The notes under the pieces were generated by a model that was given only the letters and a program-made list of their open reading frames with translations, ran no database searches and was not told the DNA's origin. Positions 28,402 through 36,088 of a DNA stretch of 64,000 nt are shown piece by piece. Position 1 is the first letter of the stretch, and every line of letters starts with the position of its first letter. Location: the NCBI GenBank assembly GCA_025141015.1, contig CP081098.1, forward strand, positions 2,300,501 to 2,364,500. The letters run 5' to 3'. This DNA is from Rhodobacteraceae bacterium M382 (GTDB taxonomy: Bacteria; Pseudomonadota; Alphaproteobacteria; Rhodobacterales; Rhodobacteraceae). The position numbers and the translations under genes are program-made.

Positions 28402-28824
28402 ATGGCGCTGGAACGTACTTTTTCGATCATCAAACCCGATGCAACCCGCCGCAATCTAACCGGCAAGATCAATGCCAAATTCGAAGATGCTGGTCTGCGC
28501 ATCGTCGCACAAAAGCGCATCCATATGACCAAAGCCCAGGCTGGCAAGTTTTATGACGTGCACGCCGAGCGTCCGTTCTATGACGAACTGTGCGAATTCA
28601 TGTCGTCCGAACCAGTTATCGTTCAGGTTCTGGAAGGCGAAAATGCGATCGCCAAAAACCGTGAAGTCATGGGCGCAACCAACCCAGCCGACGCCGCTGC
28701 TGGCACCATCCGTGCGGAATTTGCGGAGTCGGTTGGCGAAAACTCTGTTCATGGCTCCGACGCACCGGAAACCGCTGCAATCGAAATCGCGTATTTCTTC
28801 TCCGGTATCGAACTGGTTGGGTAA
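28402..28824 (+). CDS. ndk: Nucleoside diphosphate kinase
   Basis: A 140-residue enzyme that transfers the gamma phosphate from ATP to NDPs through a phosphohistidine. It starts [18 protein letters not shown]. The catalytic H117 lies in [12 protein letters not shown] and the nucleotide-binding [15 protein letters not shown] is intact. ATG at 28402 has GCAGGAGC upstream. Just before the gene, CCGGGC-GCTT-GCCCGG (28360-28375) is a perfect hairpin in the leader. The gene is followed by two AT-rich inverted repeats and a terminator. Confidence 0.97.
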   Translation: MALERTFSIIKPDATRRNLTGKINAKFEDAGLRIVAQKRIHMTKAQAGKFYDVHAERPFYDELCEFMSSEPVIVQVLEGENAIAKNREVMGATNPADAAAGTIRAEFAESVGENSVHGSDAPETAAIEIAYFFSGIELVG

Positions 28825-28825
28825 T

Positions 28826-28871
28826 CAAAACTTTTTAAAAGTTTTGGCAAATTTCTTTGTAAGAAATTTGC
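28826..28871. repeat. Two consecutive perfect inverted repeats after ndk
   Basis: CAAAACTTTT-T-AAAAGTTTTG (28826-28846) is followed without a gap by GCAAATTTCTT-TGT-AAGAAATTTGC (28847-28871). Both are perfect, 10 and 11 base pairs. They are AT-rich, unlike the surrounding coding DNA. A related repeat, AAAATTCTT-GTCT-AAGAATTTT, lies at 28966-28987. They could be transcript-end stabilisers or members of a dispersed family. Confidence 0.6.
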
Positions 28872-28879
28872 ACTGATCC

Positions 28880-28909
28880 AAAGCCGTCAGCCTGTGCTGG
28901 CGGCTTTTC
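28880..28909 (+). terminator. Rho-independent terminator downstream of ndk
   Basis: AAGCCGTCAGC pairs with GCTGGCGGCTT across a four-base loop (one G-T wobble), and is followed by TTC TATTT. It lies 55 bases after the ndk stop, beyond the two AT-rich hairpins. Confidence 0.8.
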
Positions 28910-28965
28910 TATTTGGGTATGTGGAAGAGTAGGGCCGCGTACAGACGGGCAGAGATGATGCCGGG

Positions 28966-28987
28966 AAAATTCTTGTCTAAGAATTTT
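28966..28987. repeat. Inverted repeat across the tfoX-like stop codon
   Basis: AAAATTCTT-GTCT-AAGAATTTT is a perfect nine-base-pair inverted repeat, and the TAG stop of the TfoX-like gene (28977-28979) sits in it. Core and composition resemble the AAATTTCTT/AAGAAATTT repeat 100 bases away, after ndk. Confidence 0.5.
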
Positions 28988-29318
28988 GACGCCGTCGGTC
29001 GATGACGCCGATTTCGTCCAGCACCTGCTCGAACGCGCCCAAGCCTTTGCCTTTGGCGTGTTCCTTGAGCGCATCAAATCGCTGTCTCAGATCTGCCTTT
29101 TCTTGTCCTTTGCAATCATTCCATGGGCGTCCTTGCAGTCCCATGACCAGCACATAATACCCGATAAAGTGCGGTCGCGTGCCGCTGTCCAATAGCATGC
29201 CATAGGCCCGGTCCGCTCCCAGATCCCGCAATTGTTCGGCACTTGAAATACCAGCGCGAGCACAGCTTTGTTCAAAGGCAGGGCCCAGATTTCTGATCGA
29301 AGAAACAGGTGTCATCAT
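28977..29318 (-). CDS. TfoX/Sxy C-terminal-domain protein
   Basis: A 113-residue protein consisting only of the TfoX C-terminal (helix-hairpin-helix-like) domain: SIRNLGPAFEQSCARAGI, then SSAEQLRDLGADRAYGML and GYYVLVMGLQGRPWNDC. Full-length TfoX/Sxy activates competence genes in gamma-proteobacteria; stand-alone C-terminal proteins have no assigned role. Two ATGs in a row (29318 and 29315) make the start uncertain by one codon. The stop codon lies inside the perfect inverted repeat 28966-28987. Confidence 0.8.
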   Translation of the reverse strand: MMTPVSSIRNLGPAFEQSCARAGISSAEQLRDLGADRAYGMLLDSGTRPHFIGYYVLVMGLQGRPWNDCKGQEKADLRQRFDALKEHAKGKGLGAFEQVLDEIGVIDRRRQNS

Positions 29319-29640
29319 CGGGAAAGTTTAGCCAAGTTGCTGGCAAAGGTCAGTAGCGGAATGTGATGAATTTCATCCCATTCGGCGTATCACCAGAAGG
29401 GTATCGGCCCGAATATGGGCGGCCATTGTCGGCGTTTGTGCTGAACCAGAAGGATCGGGGTGCCCAATCTGCCAGATCATGACAATGTCGAAATTTTGAT
29501 GTTACAAAACGGGAAAGAAATTTCGGAAATTGTAATGCATAATGCAGTTGGGGAATTGACAAGCCGCGTCGAGATTTGTCCTCTCTCCCCGGTTAGGATC
29601 CCCAGCCGGGTGGTCACATCGTCGTCGGGAAGGAAGTGTT
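29319..29640. other. 322-base intergenic region before the P450 gene
   Basis: No convincing gene. A small frame at 29460-29651 lacks coding character. A possible -35 box TTGACA (29556-29561) lies 80 bases before the P450 start, but I see no matching good -10. The part from 29480 to 29560 is AT-rich (AAAGAAATTTCGG, TGTAATGCATAATGC), as expected of a promoter region. Confidence 0.5.
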
Positions 29641-30864
29641 GTGAAAACTGAACTGGATGTCAGATGGCAGGGGTTTGACCTGGCCAATCCACCAGATGGG
29701 TTCATAGAAAACCCGTTTCCCTTTTATGATGCATTGCTGGCGCATGCGCCGGTATTGCAACAGCCAGACGGTTCGGTCCTGCTGTGTCGTCACGTGGATC
29801 TGGACCGAATTTATCGTGATACAACGTTGTATTCGTCCGACAAAAAGGCGGCCTTTGGTCCCAAGTTCGGCGTCGGATCCCCCTTGTTCGAACATCACAC
29901 CACATCCTTGGTCTTTAACGACCCTCCCTTGCATACCCGTGTTCGCAAGATCATGACCTCGGCGTTGACGCCGCGCGCCATTGCGCGGATGGAGCCTGGG
30001 CTGATCGACACGATTGATCATTTGCTGGACGCACTGGCAGGGCGTGATCAGGTCGACCTGATTACGGATTTTGCGTCCTCCATCCCGATCCAGATCATCG
30101 GCAACTTGCTGGATGTCCCGATCGAAGAACGAGGTCCGTTGCGGGATTGGTCATTGGCGATCCTGGGCGCATTGGAACCTTCGCTGAGCGAAGCGCAATT
30201 GGAACGCGGTCACACCGCCGTGCGGGAGTTCAAGGTGTATCTACAGGATCTGATAGCACGGCGTCGGGCACATCCGGGTGATCCGGAAACCGATGTTCTG
30301 ACGCGGTTGATCCGGGGCGAAGGCGTGGATGCACAGCTGAGCGAAATAGAGTTGATGCAGAATTGTATCTTTATTCTGAACGCAGGTCACGAAACCACGA
30401 CCAACCTGATTGGCAATGGTCTGGCGCTTTTGAATGATTTCCCCGACTCGCGCGCATTGTTGTTGCAGGATCCGGCCCTGATCAATCCTGCGGTCGAAGA
30501 GATCCTGCGGTTTCGGTCGCCCAATCAGTTTGGCAACAGAGAGACCACGGCCGAAATCCAGATGGATGGTCTGACGATCCCGGCGGGGACCAATCTGCAT
30601 CTGTGTATGGGGGCTGCGAACCGGGATCCGTCAGAGTTCGTTGACCCAACCCGGTTCGATATCACCCGTAAACCCAATCGGCATCTTGCTTTTGCCGGCG
30701 GGCCGCATGTGTGCGTAGGGTTGACTTTGGCGCGGCTCGAAGGTCGGATCGCCCTTTCGCGGCTCTTGTCGCGGTTCCCCAATTACACCTGTCTTGCGGG
30801 GCGCGAATCCGGTGGGCGCATTCGGTTCCATGGCTACGCCAGTTTGCCAGCGCGGATGATGTGA
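29641..30864 (+). CDS. Cytochrome P450
   Basis: A 407-residue soluble heme monooxygenase. The I-helix oxygen-activation motif reads LNAGHETTT, the K-helix EXXR is EEILR, and the heme loop is FAGGPHVCVG with C358 as thiolate ligand. No membrane anchor, as usual for bacterial class I P450s, which need a ferredoxin and reductase; neither is nearby. Translation starts at GTG 29641 behind GGAAGGAAG. Substrate unknown. It faces the LuxR-type regulator gene convergently, only seven bases apart. Confidence 0.93.
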   Translation: MKTELDVRWQGFDLANPPDGFIENPFPFYDALLAHAPVLQQPDGSVLLCRHVDLDRIYRDTTLYSSDKKAAFGPKFGVGSPLFEHHTTSLVFNDPPLHTRVRKIMTSALTPRAIARMEPGLIDTIDHLLDALAGRDQVDLITDFASSIPIQIIGNLLDVPIEERGPLRDWSLAILGALEPSLSEAQLERGHTAVREFKVYLQDLIARRRAHPGDPETDVLTRLIRGEGVDAQLSEIELMQNCIFILNAGHETTTNLIGNGLALLNDFPDSRALLLQDPALINPAVEEILRFRSPNQFGNRETTAEIQMDGLTIPAGTNLHLCMGAANRDPSEFVDPTRFDITRKPNRHLAFAGGPHVCVGLTLARLEGRIALSRLLSRFPNYTCLAGRESGGRIRFHGYASLPARMM

Positions 30865-30871
30865 GCCAGGG

Positions 30872-31537
30872 TCAGAACAAACCGGATTCTTTTGCGGTCA
30901 GGGCCGCCTGAGTCCGGTTCTTGACGTTCAGCTTCCGGCACAAGGTACGCACATGCAGTTTGATCGTCACTTCCTGCAATCCCAATGTCAGGGCGATTTC
31001 CTTGTTGGATCGCCCTCTGCACAATTGTTCGAGCACCTGGAATTCGCGCCGGGTGAGCTGGCGTGTCAAAGGATGGTCCTGACCTGCCTGTTCGTCCTGC
31101 AACAGTGAAACGGGAACGAATTTTTCGCCGCTCAACATGAAGCGGATGGCGTTGATCATCGAATTTGCGGTCAGGGTCTTGGGGAGGAACCCGATTGCAC
31201 CGTGTTCCAACGCCGCCTGGGCAATTTTGTTCGTTGCATTGCCGGACAGGATCGCCACGGCCTTGCCGCCATTGTGCTGCAAGGCCTGCGTCAGCCCGTC
31301 CAACCCGTTCATTCCTGGCATATCATAGTCCAGCAACACCAGGTCAAAGGGCCCGGAACGTTTGATCGCCGACAATGCAGCCGGTAGAGAAGAAACCGTT
31401 GAAATTTCCGAGACGATTTCATTGCGCACATAGGCGGCGATGGTTTCCAGGACCATGTCATGGTCGTCAGCAATGAGGATTTGCAATTGTGCGTCGTCCT
31501 GACAATTCCAGCTTGGAATCAAGCTATGGGTAATCAC
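30872..31537 (-). CDS. LuxR/NarL-type DNA-binding response regulator
   Basis: A 221-residue response regulator. Receiver domain with acidic pair D24/D25 (LIADDHDMV), phospho-acceptor D70 (LVLLDYDMPGMNG) and conserved Lys in FLPKTLT. The C-terminal LuxR helix-turn-helix (LTRREFQVLEQLCRGRSNKE, then LGLQEVTIKLHVR) is intact. Divergent, with a 240-base gap, from a pterin-binding-type protein and a hybrid histidine kinase; these three probably form one signalling pathway. The first 17 residues before LQILIADD are atypical, so the real start may be downstream. Confidence 0.92.
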   Translation of the reverse strand: MITHSLIPSWNCQDDAQLQILIADDHDMVLETIAAYVRNEIVSEISTVSSLPAALSAIKRSGPFDLVLLDYDMPGMNGLDGLTQALQHNGGKAVAILSGNATNKIAQAALEHGAIGFLPKTLTANSMINAIRFMLSGEKFVPVSLLQDEQAGQDHPLTRQLTRREFQVLEQLCRGRSNKEIALTLGLQEVTIKLHVRTLCRKLNVKNRTQAALTAKESGLF

Positions 31538-31777
31538 GTGGCATTCAAACCGAAGAATCGAACAAAAGTGTCTGATTCTTAGATCCTTTTACCGAAAAGG
31601 CATATAGTTGACCAATGACTATCCAACGTTAGAAAACTTGGTGTTAATGCGCATTTATAACACAGGTTACTATACTAAAGTAGTAGTATGTGATCGAATG
31701 CTCCTGTGCTCGGGGTGACGATGTATGGCACTCTCGCATCGTTTGAAAAACCAATGTCCTGAAGTGTGGGGGAATTG

Positions 31778-32290
31778 ATGCTGCGGCGAACTTTTATACA
31801 GGCTGGAAGTGTTGCAGGCCTGATGCTGGGTGGCCCGGCCTGGGGGCAGGAACAGCAAGCCGAACCAGACAGGGCAGTCTTGTTGACGGTACGTTTGGCC
31901 GAGGGTGGTCAGGAAAAGACGCTGGCAGAATTCACCTTGAAAGACCTGAAGTCGATGCCGATCACAAGGTTTCAGACCAAAACCGTCTGGACCGAGGGCA
32001 CACAGGAATTTACTGGCGTTGCTTTGTCCGATTTGATGAAACAGCTGGAGATTACCGCCGGCACTGTGGAAGCCTGGGCAATTAATGACTATCTGGCCGA
32101 AATTCCCATGACGGACGCACGCCCCGAGGGGCCAATCATTGCGTACCTGCGCAATGGGGACGAGATGTCGGTTCGGGAAAAAGGGCCGTTGTGGGTGGTG
32201 TACCCCTATGACAGTGACCCAGCGTATCAACGCGAAGAGATTTACGTACGCAGCGTTTGGCAGTTAAATCGCCTTATCCTGAATCCCTGA
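31778..32290 (+). CDS. Secreted SUOX-fold (molybdopterin/pterin-binding) protein, PruR-like
   Basis: A 170-residue exported protein: N-terminal signal with an arginine pair (MLRRTFIQAGSVAGLMLGG), then a small oxidoreductase molybdopterin-binding-type domain (FTGVALSDLMKQLEI, AINDYLAEIP, GPLWVVYPYDSDPAY, SVWQLNRLIL). It contains no cysteine, so the Mo-ligating Cys of sulfite-oxidase enzymes is missing and catalysis is unlikely. Agrobacterium PruR, a periplasmic pterin-binding protein that controls the membrane protein DcpA, is as I recall built the same way. The ATG at 31778 has GTGGGGGAA upstream. The next gene, 20 bases on, is a membrane histidine kinase, its likely partner. Confidence 0.75.
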   Translation: MLRRTFIQAGSVAGLMLGGPAWGQEQQAEPDRAVLLTVRLAEGGQEKTLAEFTLKDLKSMPITRFQTKTVWTEGTQEFTGVALSDLMKQLEITAGTVEAWAINDYLAEIPMTDARPEGPIIAYLRNGDEMSVREKGPLWVVYPYDSDPAYQREEIYVRSVWQLNRLILNP

Positions 32291-32310
32291 GCGAGTGACG
32301 CGGGACTTAT

Positions 32311-34833
32311 ATGCCAACAAGATCCCCGCACATCCGCCGCCTTCTGGTCATTGGTCTGTTTCTGGTCATCGGTCTGGTGATTGTCGGGTCGCAGACCATT
32401 CGGCTGGGCAGGGATGTTCTGTGGCAGTTGGATCAACTGTCAGTCACGAGCACGGACAATGTGCAGTGGAACCTGGTGCAGAGCGAGGTGGAGTTGATGC
32501 AATTGCAGATTGCGGTTGTGTCAGCACAGGAAAGCAGGGGCAGCCTGACCAGCCTGCGGCGTCGGTTTGATGTGTTCTATAGCCGGGTTCACACGTTTCG
32601 GGAAAGCTCGTCTTATGCGCAGTTGTTTCAGGACGCAGGGTCCCCGGACCATATTGCCGAAATGGTTGATTTTTTGGATCGCTGGGTCGGAGTGATTGAC
32701 GGATCAGACGCAAATCTGATGGCGTCTCTTGAAGACTTTGTTTCCGAGATCAAAGCCTTACAACCAAAAGTTAGATCATCTTCCCTGGTGGCTGTTCGGG
32801 TGCATGCCAGCCAATCCGACGCCCGTCGAGATGCGATTGGGCAAACATTGGCCGCCATGGTCAAAACGGCTTTGGGGTTGGCTGCAATTCTGGTGGCCGG
32901 GGTTTTGCTGTTGATCCAGATGTACCAGAGATTGGGGCGCATTTCCAAGGAGCGAGAGGGCGTTCGTGCCCGTTTGGAGGGCATGGTATCGTCGTCTTTG
33001 GATGCGATCCTGACCATCAATCGCAGTGGCGAGATACGGGATTTCAACGCCGCGGCCCAGGAATTGTTTGGCTATTCGCAGGCGGAAATGCTCGGGACGC
33101 CAGTGACACAGTTGGTTCAGACACCAGCCGACGGATCGGACCACCCCCATGATTTGGTCGATGTCCTGTTACAAGCGGCCCACCAAAGCGATATTGCCCA
33201 AAAACGTCTGGCCTTGACTGGCAGGCGCAAGTCCGGAGAGCCGTTTTCAGCGGAATTGTCGCTCAGCGAAACCTATTCCGAGAGCCAGGAAATCCTGGTG
33301 ATCTTCCTGCGTGATATCTCGGATCGGGTGCGATACGAAAACGCCCTGCGCCGCGCCCGGGACGAGGCGTTGGCAGGAGAACAGGCAAAAAGCCACCTGT
33401 TGACCGTGATGAGCCATGAGATGAGAACACCGTTGAACGGTGTGCTGGGCGCATTGGACCTGTTGGAGCATCAAGACCTCAAACCCGACCAGATCCGCCT
33501 GGTTGACGCGATACGGGTGTCTGGGGATCTTTTGCTGCATCATGTCAATGATGTGTTGGAACTGTCCAGATTGGAAGCCGAGGAGACGGCGCTCAACCGG
33601 GCGCGGTTCGATCTGGAACGTCTGGCCCAGGCGTTGGTGGACAGCCAACAGGCTGTTGCGCGCAAAGGCAACAATACGCTTGAATTGCGGTCCAATTTAA
33701 ACGGTCGTCAGATCGTGTTCGGAGACGCCAGGTTGGTGCAGAAAGCAATGCTCAATCTGATCGGAAACGCATTGAAGTTCACCCGGAACGGCGAAGTCTG
33801 TATTGAACTGGATCGACTGGCAGGAACCGCCGAAGTCGAGATCCAGATCATCGACACAGGCCCGGGGATTGCAGACGGGGATCTGGACCGGATCTTTGAC
33901 GATTTCGTCACCATTGACCCCAGTTATTCCCGAATGTCCGAAGGCACAGGGCTGGGGCTCGCGATTGTCAAACGGATGGTCGAAGCGATGGAAGGGCGGA
34001 TCGGTGTCGAGAGTGTCGAAGGCGAAGGTAGCCTGTTTTGGATGCGTCTGCCGCTGCCCGTGGTTCGGTCTCCGGAAACCAGCCCACAGGGCGGGGTGGA
34101 CAGCCCAATGGCCCTGCAGATGGATTGCGCCCGTATTTTGGTTGTAGAAGACAATGAAATCAACAGGATGCTTCTGGCTTCGATGCTGCGCAACCAGGGA
34201 CATGTTGTGGTCGAGGCAGAGGATGGTCAAACCGGCATAGCGGCGGCCCAACGGCAAGGCTTTGACCTGATTTTTATGGACATCAGCATGCCAGGGATGG
34301 ACGGGATTGAGGCTGCGCATCAGATTATGCGCGACGGGCCAAACCAGACGACACCAATCGTGGCGCTGACGGCACATGCCGGCATCGAAGATCAGGATCG
34401 TTTCATGGCCTCTGGTTTCGTCCAGGTCGTCACAAAACCGTTCACCGGCGAAGATCTGGAGAACGCTATTTCGCGATGGACCGAGTATTCGATGGGCAGC
34501 TTTTTGCAGGGTACGGGATCAAATCGAAACAGTGTTGAACTGCTGTGTCAGACAGTGGGAGATGACCATGTGGCCAGGCTGTTGCAGGACGTCAAATCAG
34601 ATGTCGACCATCTTCATGATGAGATAAAGCAGGGAATGATCCTGTCTGGTCAGCAAAAAAAGCAGATCCACAAATTAGCTGGTTCCATCGGAGTTCTGGG
34701 GCTGCAGGGGAGTGGGTTTCTGGTCCGCTTGGAAATGGGAGACACGGAAGTGAGCGAACAAGATCTGCGCGCACTGGATTTGTTGCGCAAGGAAGTTCAC
34801 CATCTGGTGCTGAACACCGCGTCCAGACCATGA
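32311..34833 (+). CDS. Membrane hybrid histidine kinase with PAS, receiver and Hpt domains
   Basis: An 840-residue phosphorelay protein. A membrane helix at about 10-30 and another at 186-208 enclose a roughly 155-residue periplasmic domain. A PAS domain follows (about 225-345, [19 protein letters not shown]), then HisKA with H369 ([12 protein letters not shown]), an ATPase domain ([19 protein letters not shown]), a receiver with D657 ([11 protein letters not shown]), and a C-terminal Hpt domain with H787 ([12 protein letters not shown]). This is the ArcB/BarA layout, so phosphate should pass H-D-H and then to a separate regulator, probably the divergent LuxR-type protein. The secreted protein just upstream probably controls it. 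Confidence 0.9.
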   Translation: MPTRSPHIRRLLVIGLFLVIGLVIVGSQTIRLGRDVLWQLDQLSVTSTDNVQWNLVQSEVELMQLQIAVVSAQESRGSLTSLRRRFDVFYSRVHTFRESSSYAQLFQDAGSPDHIAEMVDFLDRWVGVIDGSDANLMASLEDFVSEIKALQPKVRSSSLVAVRVHASQSDARRDAIGQTLAAMVKTALGLAAILVAGVLLLIQMYQRLGRISKEREGVRARLEGMVSSSLDAILTINRSGEIRDFNAAAQELFGYSQAEMLGTPVTQLVQTPADGSDHPHDLVDVLLQAAHQSDIAQKRLALTGRRKSGEPFSAELSLSETYSESQEILVIFLRDISDRVRYENALRRARDEALAGEQAKSHLLTVMSHEMRTPLNGVLGALDLLEHQDLKPDQIRLVDAIRVSGDLLLHHVNDVLELSRLEAEETALNRARFDLERLAQALVDSQQAVARKGNNTLELRSNLNGRQIVFGDARLVQKAMLNLIGNALKFTRNGEVCIELDRLAGTAEVEIQIIDTGPGIADGDLDRIFDDFVTIDPSYSRMSEGTGLGLAIVKRMVEAMEGRIGVESVEGEGSLFWMRLPLPVVRSPETSPQGGVDSPMALQMDCARILVVEDNEINRMLLASMLRNQGHVVVEAEDGQTGIAAAQRQGFDLIFMDISMPGMDGIEAAHQIMRDGPNQTTPIVALTAHAGIEDQDRFMASGFVQVVTKPFTGEDLENAISRWTEYSMGSFLQGTGSNRNSVELLCQTVGDDHVARLLQDVKSDVDHLHDEIKQGMILSGQQKKQIHKLAGSIGVLGLQGSGFLVRLEMGDTEVSEQDLRALDLLRKEVHHLVLNTASRP

Positions 34834-34908
34834 CATTGCTGGCCGCGGGTCAATCGCGCGGTGTCAGCAGATGCGACACGCGGCAACGCCCCCGTAGGTT
34901 TTGCATTT

Positions 34909-34940
34909 AAAAAGGCCGCACCCGTGAGCGCGGCCTTGTT
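34909..34940. terminator. Bidirectional terminator between the hybrid kinase and ialB
   Basis: AAAAAGGCCGC pairs with GCGGCCTT, followed by GTTTT on the plus strand and TTTTT on the minus strand. It separates two convergent genes and can serve both. Confidence 0.8.
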
Positions 34941-34975
34941 TTATCCGATCAGGGGAACCCTGTTTATGTTTGATG

Positions 34976-35575
34976 TTACTGTTTGACGATATCGACGACG
35001 TCAAAACCGGCGGTGAACCCTTTCAGCGACAGGTCCAGTTCCACCAATTGATCCGGTGCGGGCGCAGGGCGCAACGAGATCTTGGCAGCATTGCCTTTCT
35101 TGAAGGCCTCAATGTCTTCGCCAGTCAGCCCGATCTGGGCCACACACCCAATGGGATTGCAGAACGAGTAATTGTACCGCTTGCCAGCACCACCATCCAC
35201 CGAAATGGTCAGTTGGGCTGGCAGGAGGGTTTCCAGCGGAACCACAACTGTTGCCCCGGCCACGGCCTGACCACCGTCCTCGAGCCGGAACAGCGACATT
35301 TCGGCGATCGGGTTGCCATTGTTGTCCACGAGAACCTGCAAAAGCGAGCAAGGGTCGGTTTCGGCCTCTGTCTTGATACAGGCCAAATCCCAGTCACCGT
35401 GTTTCGCCTTGGAGTACCGTTCACCCAGCTGGGGACCATCTGCGACCGGTTCGCCCAGGTCGAGAACCGACGGGGTTTCACCGTCAGCGGACGTATCCCC
35501 GGTTTCCTGTGCAGCCAGGGGTGCGGTCATTGCGATCATCGCAGCCATTGAAATCGGAGTCAGGTATTTGAACAT
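34976..35575 (-). CDS. Invasion-associated locus B (IalB) family protein
   Basis: A 199-residue secreted protein: signal peptide (MFKYLTPISMAAMIAMTAPLAAQ), an acidic linker, then the IalB domain (KHGDWDLACIKTEAETDPCS, LLQVLVDNNGNPIAEMSLF, YNYSFCNPIGCVAQIGLT). Four cysteines probably form two disulfides. Bartonella IalB was linked to erythrocyte invasion, but the family is widespread in free-living alphaproteobacteria where its envelope role is unclear. Monocistronic; the terminator at 34909 lies 36 bases downstream. Confidence 0.88.
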   Translation of the reverse strand: MFKYLTPISMAAMIAMTAPLAAQETGDTSADGETPSVLDLGEPVADGPQLGERYSKAKHGDWDLACIKTEAETDPCSLLQVLVDNNGNPIAEMSLFRLEDGGQAVAGATVVVPLETLLPAQLTISVDGGAGKRYNYSFCNPIGCVAQIGLTGEDIEAFKKGNAAKISLRPAPAPDQLVELDLSLKGFTAGFDVVDIVKQ

Positions 35576-35710
35576 GAATGCCTCATTTTTCTGTAAAGGG
35601 CCGTCTTTGGTGACGCTCTACCATGGTCCACAGGTGAAGTCAGGGACTTAAGTAATGTGTCGGCGGGAAATCTCGTATGAAACTTGCGGGTCAAATGGCC
35701 CATAAACAAC

Positions 35711-35739
35711 AAAAAAGGGAACCCGATTGGTTCCCTTTT
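35711..35739 (-). terminator. Orphan terminator hairpin upstream of ialB
   Basis: AAAAGGGAACC-CGATT-GGTTCCCTTTT is a perfect stem. The minus-strand transcript would end in TTTTTT, the plus-strand one in TTTT. No protein gene lies upstream on either strand within several hundred bases, so it suggests a non-coding transcript, more likely leftward. Confidence 0.7.
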
Positions 35740-35828
35740 CTGGAATTTTTTTCTCCCCGTCGGACTGGCCGACTTAGTTATTGGGGGGACGTTACGAAAG
35801 GCTAGGCTAACGGTCAACAGGTTTGATG
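35740..35828 (-). ncRNA. Possible second small RNA upstream of ialB
   Basis: Between the poly-T tract of the RNA candidate at 35829-36034 and the terminator at 35711-35739 lies an 89-base segment that contains the hairpin GTCGG-CCAGT-CCGAC on the minus strand and a run of Cs (CGTCCCCCC). With the terminator it would make a 110-120 nt leftward RNA, or an extension of the upstream one if its terminator leaks. Evidence is structural only. Confidence 0.25.
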
Positions 35829-36034
35829 AAAAAAAACCTGTCGGTCAGGCTTTGCTTAGTGCGCAACCGTATAAACAAAGATCACTGCCAACAATTGGGC
35901 AACCTGCAAAAAGCGCACCGCTTTTTGCCCAAAAAATGACCGTGCCCAGAGGCACGGCCCAGTCTGACAGGGAGGAAGTGTCCGAAGGAACAGAAGATCT
36001 GCCCCGCGAACAATAATGACTATCGCAGGCAAAG
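35829..36034 (-). ncRNA. Structured non-coding RNA candidate (about 200 nt), 6S-like rod possible
   Basis: On the minus strand the ends can pair (CTTTGC...TAGT with ACTA...GCAAAG, plus-strand 36019-36034 with 35850-35860). Inside, AGATC can pair with GATCT, and perfect local hairpins are present: TGTTC-CTTC-GGACA, CCGTGCC-TCT-GGGCACGG, and GCAAAAAGCG-GTG-CGCTTTTTGC. The RNA would end in GCCTG-ACCGA-CAGGT plus a run of eight Ts (35829-35850), a terminator. A CTTCCTCCC stretch could be an anti-Shine-Dalgarno loop. Size and closing stem recall 6S RNA, but I cannot confirm the family. No protein frame fits. Confidence 0.45.
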
Positions 36035-36088
36035 GTTAACTTTGTATGGTCAGGGCGGGACGTTGAATTCAGAGGGAAAACGGTAGTA

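Noticed and set aside
29460-29651. 63-residue frame between the TfoX-like and P450 genes
   Set aside because: No ribosome-binding site and no domain; it runs into the P450 start region.
35684-36016. 110-residue plus-strand frame before the HerA-like gene
   Set aside because: Passes through terminator hairpins and an RNA-like region; its composition is not protein-like.
35829-36034. tmRNA or RNase P RNA as identity of the structured RNA
   Set aside because: No tRNA-like acceptor/T-arm, no tag reading frame and none of the conserved RNase P core sequences are visible; the length is also too short for either.
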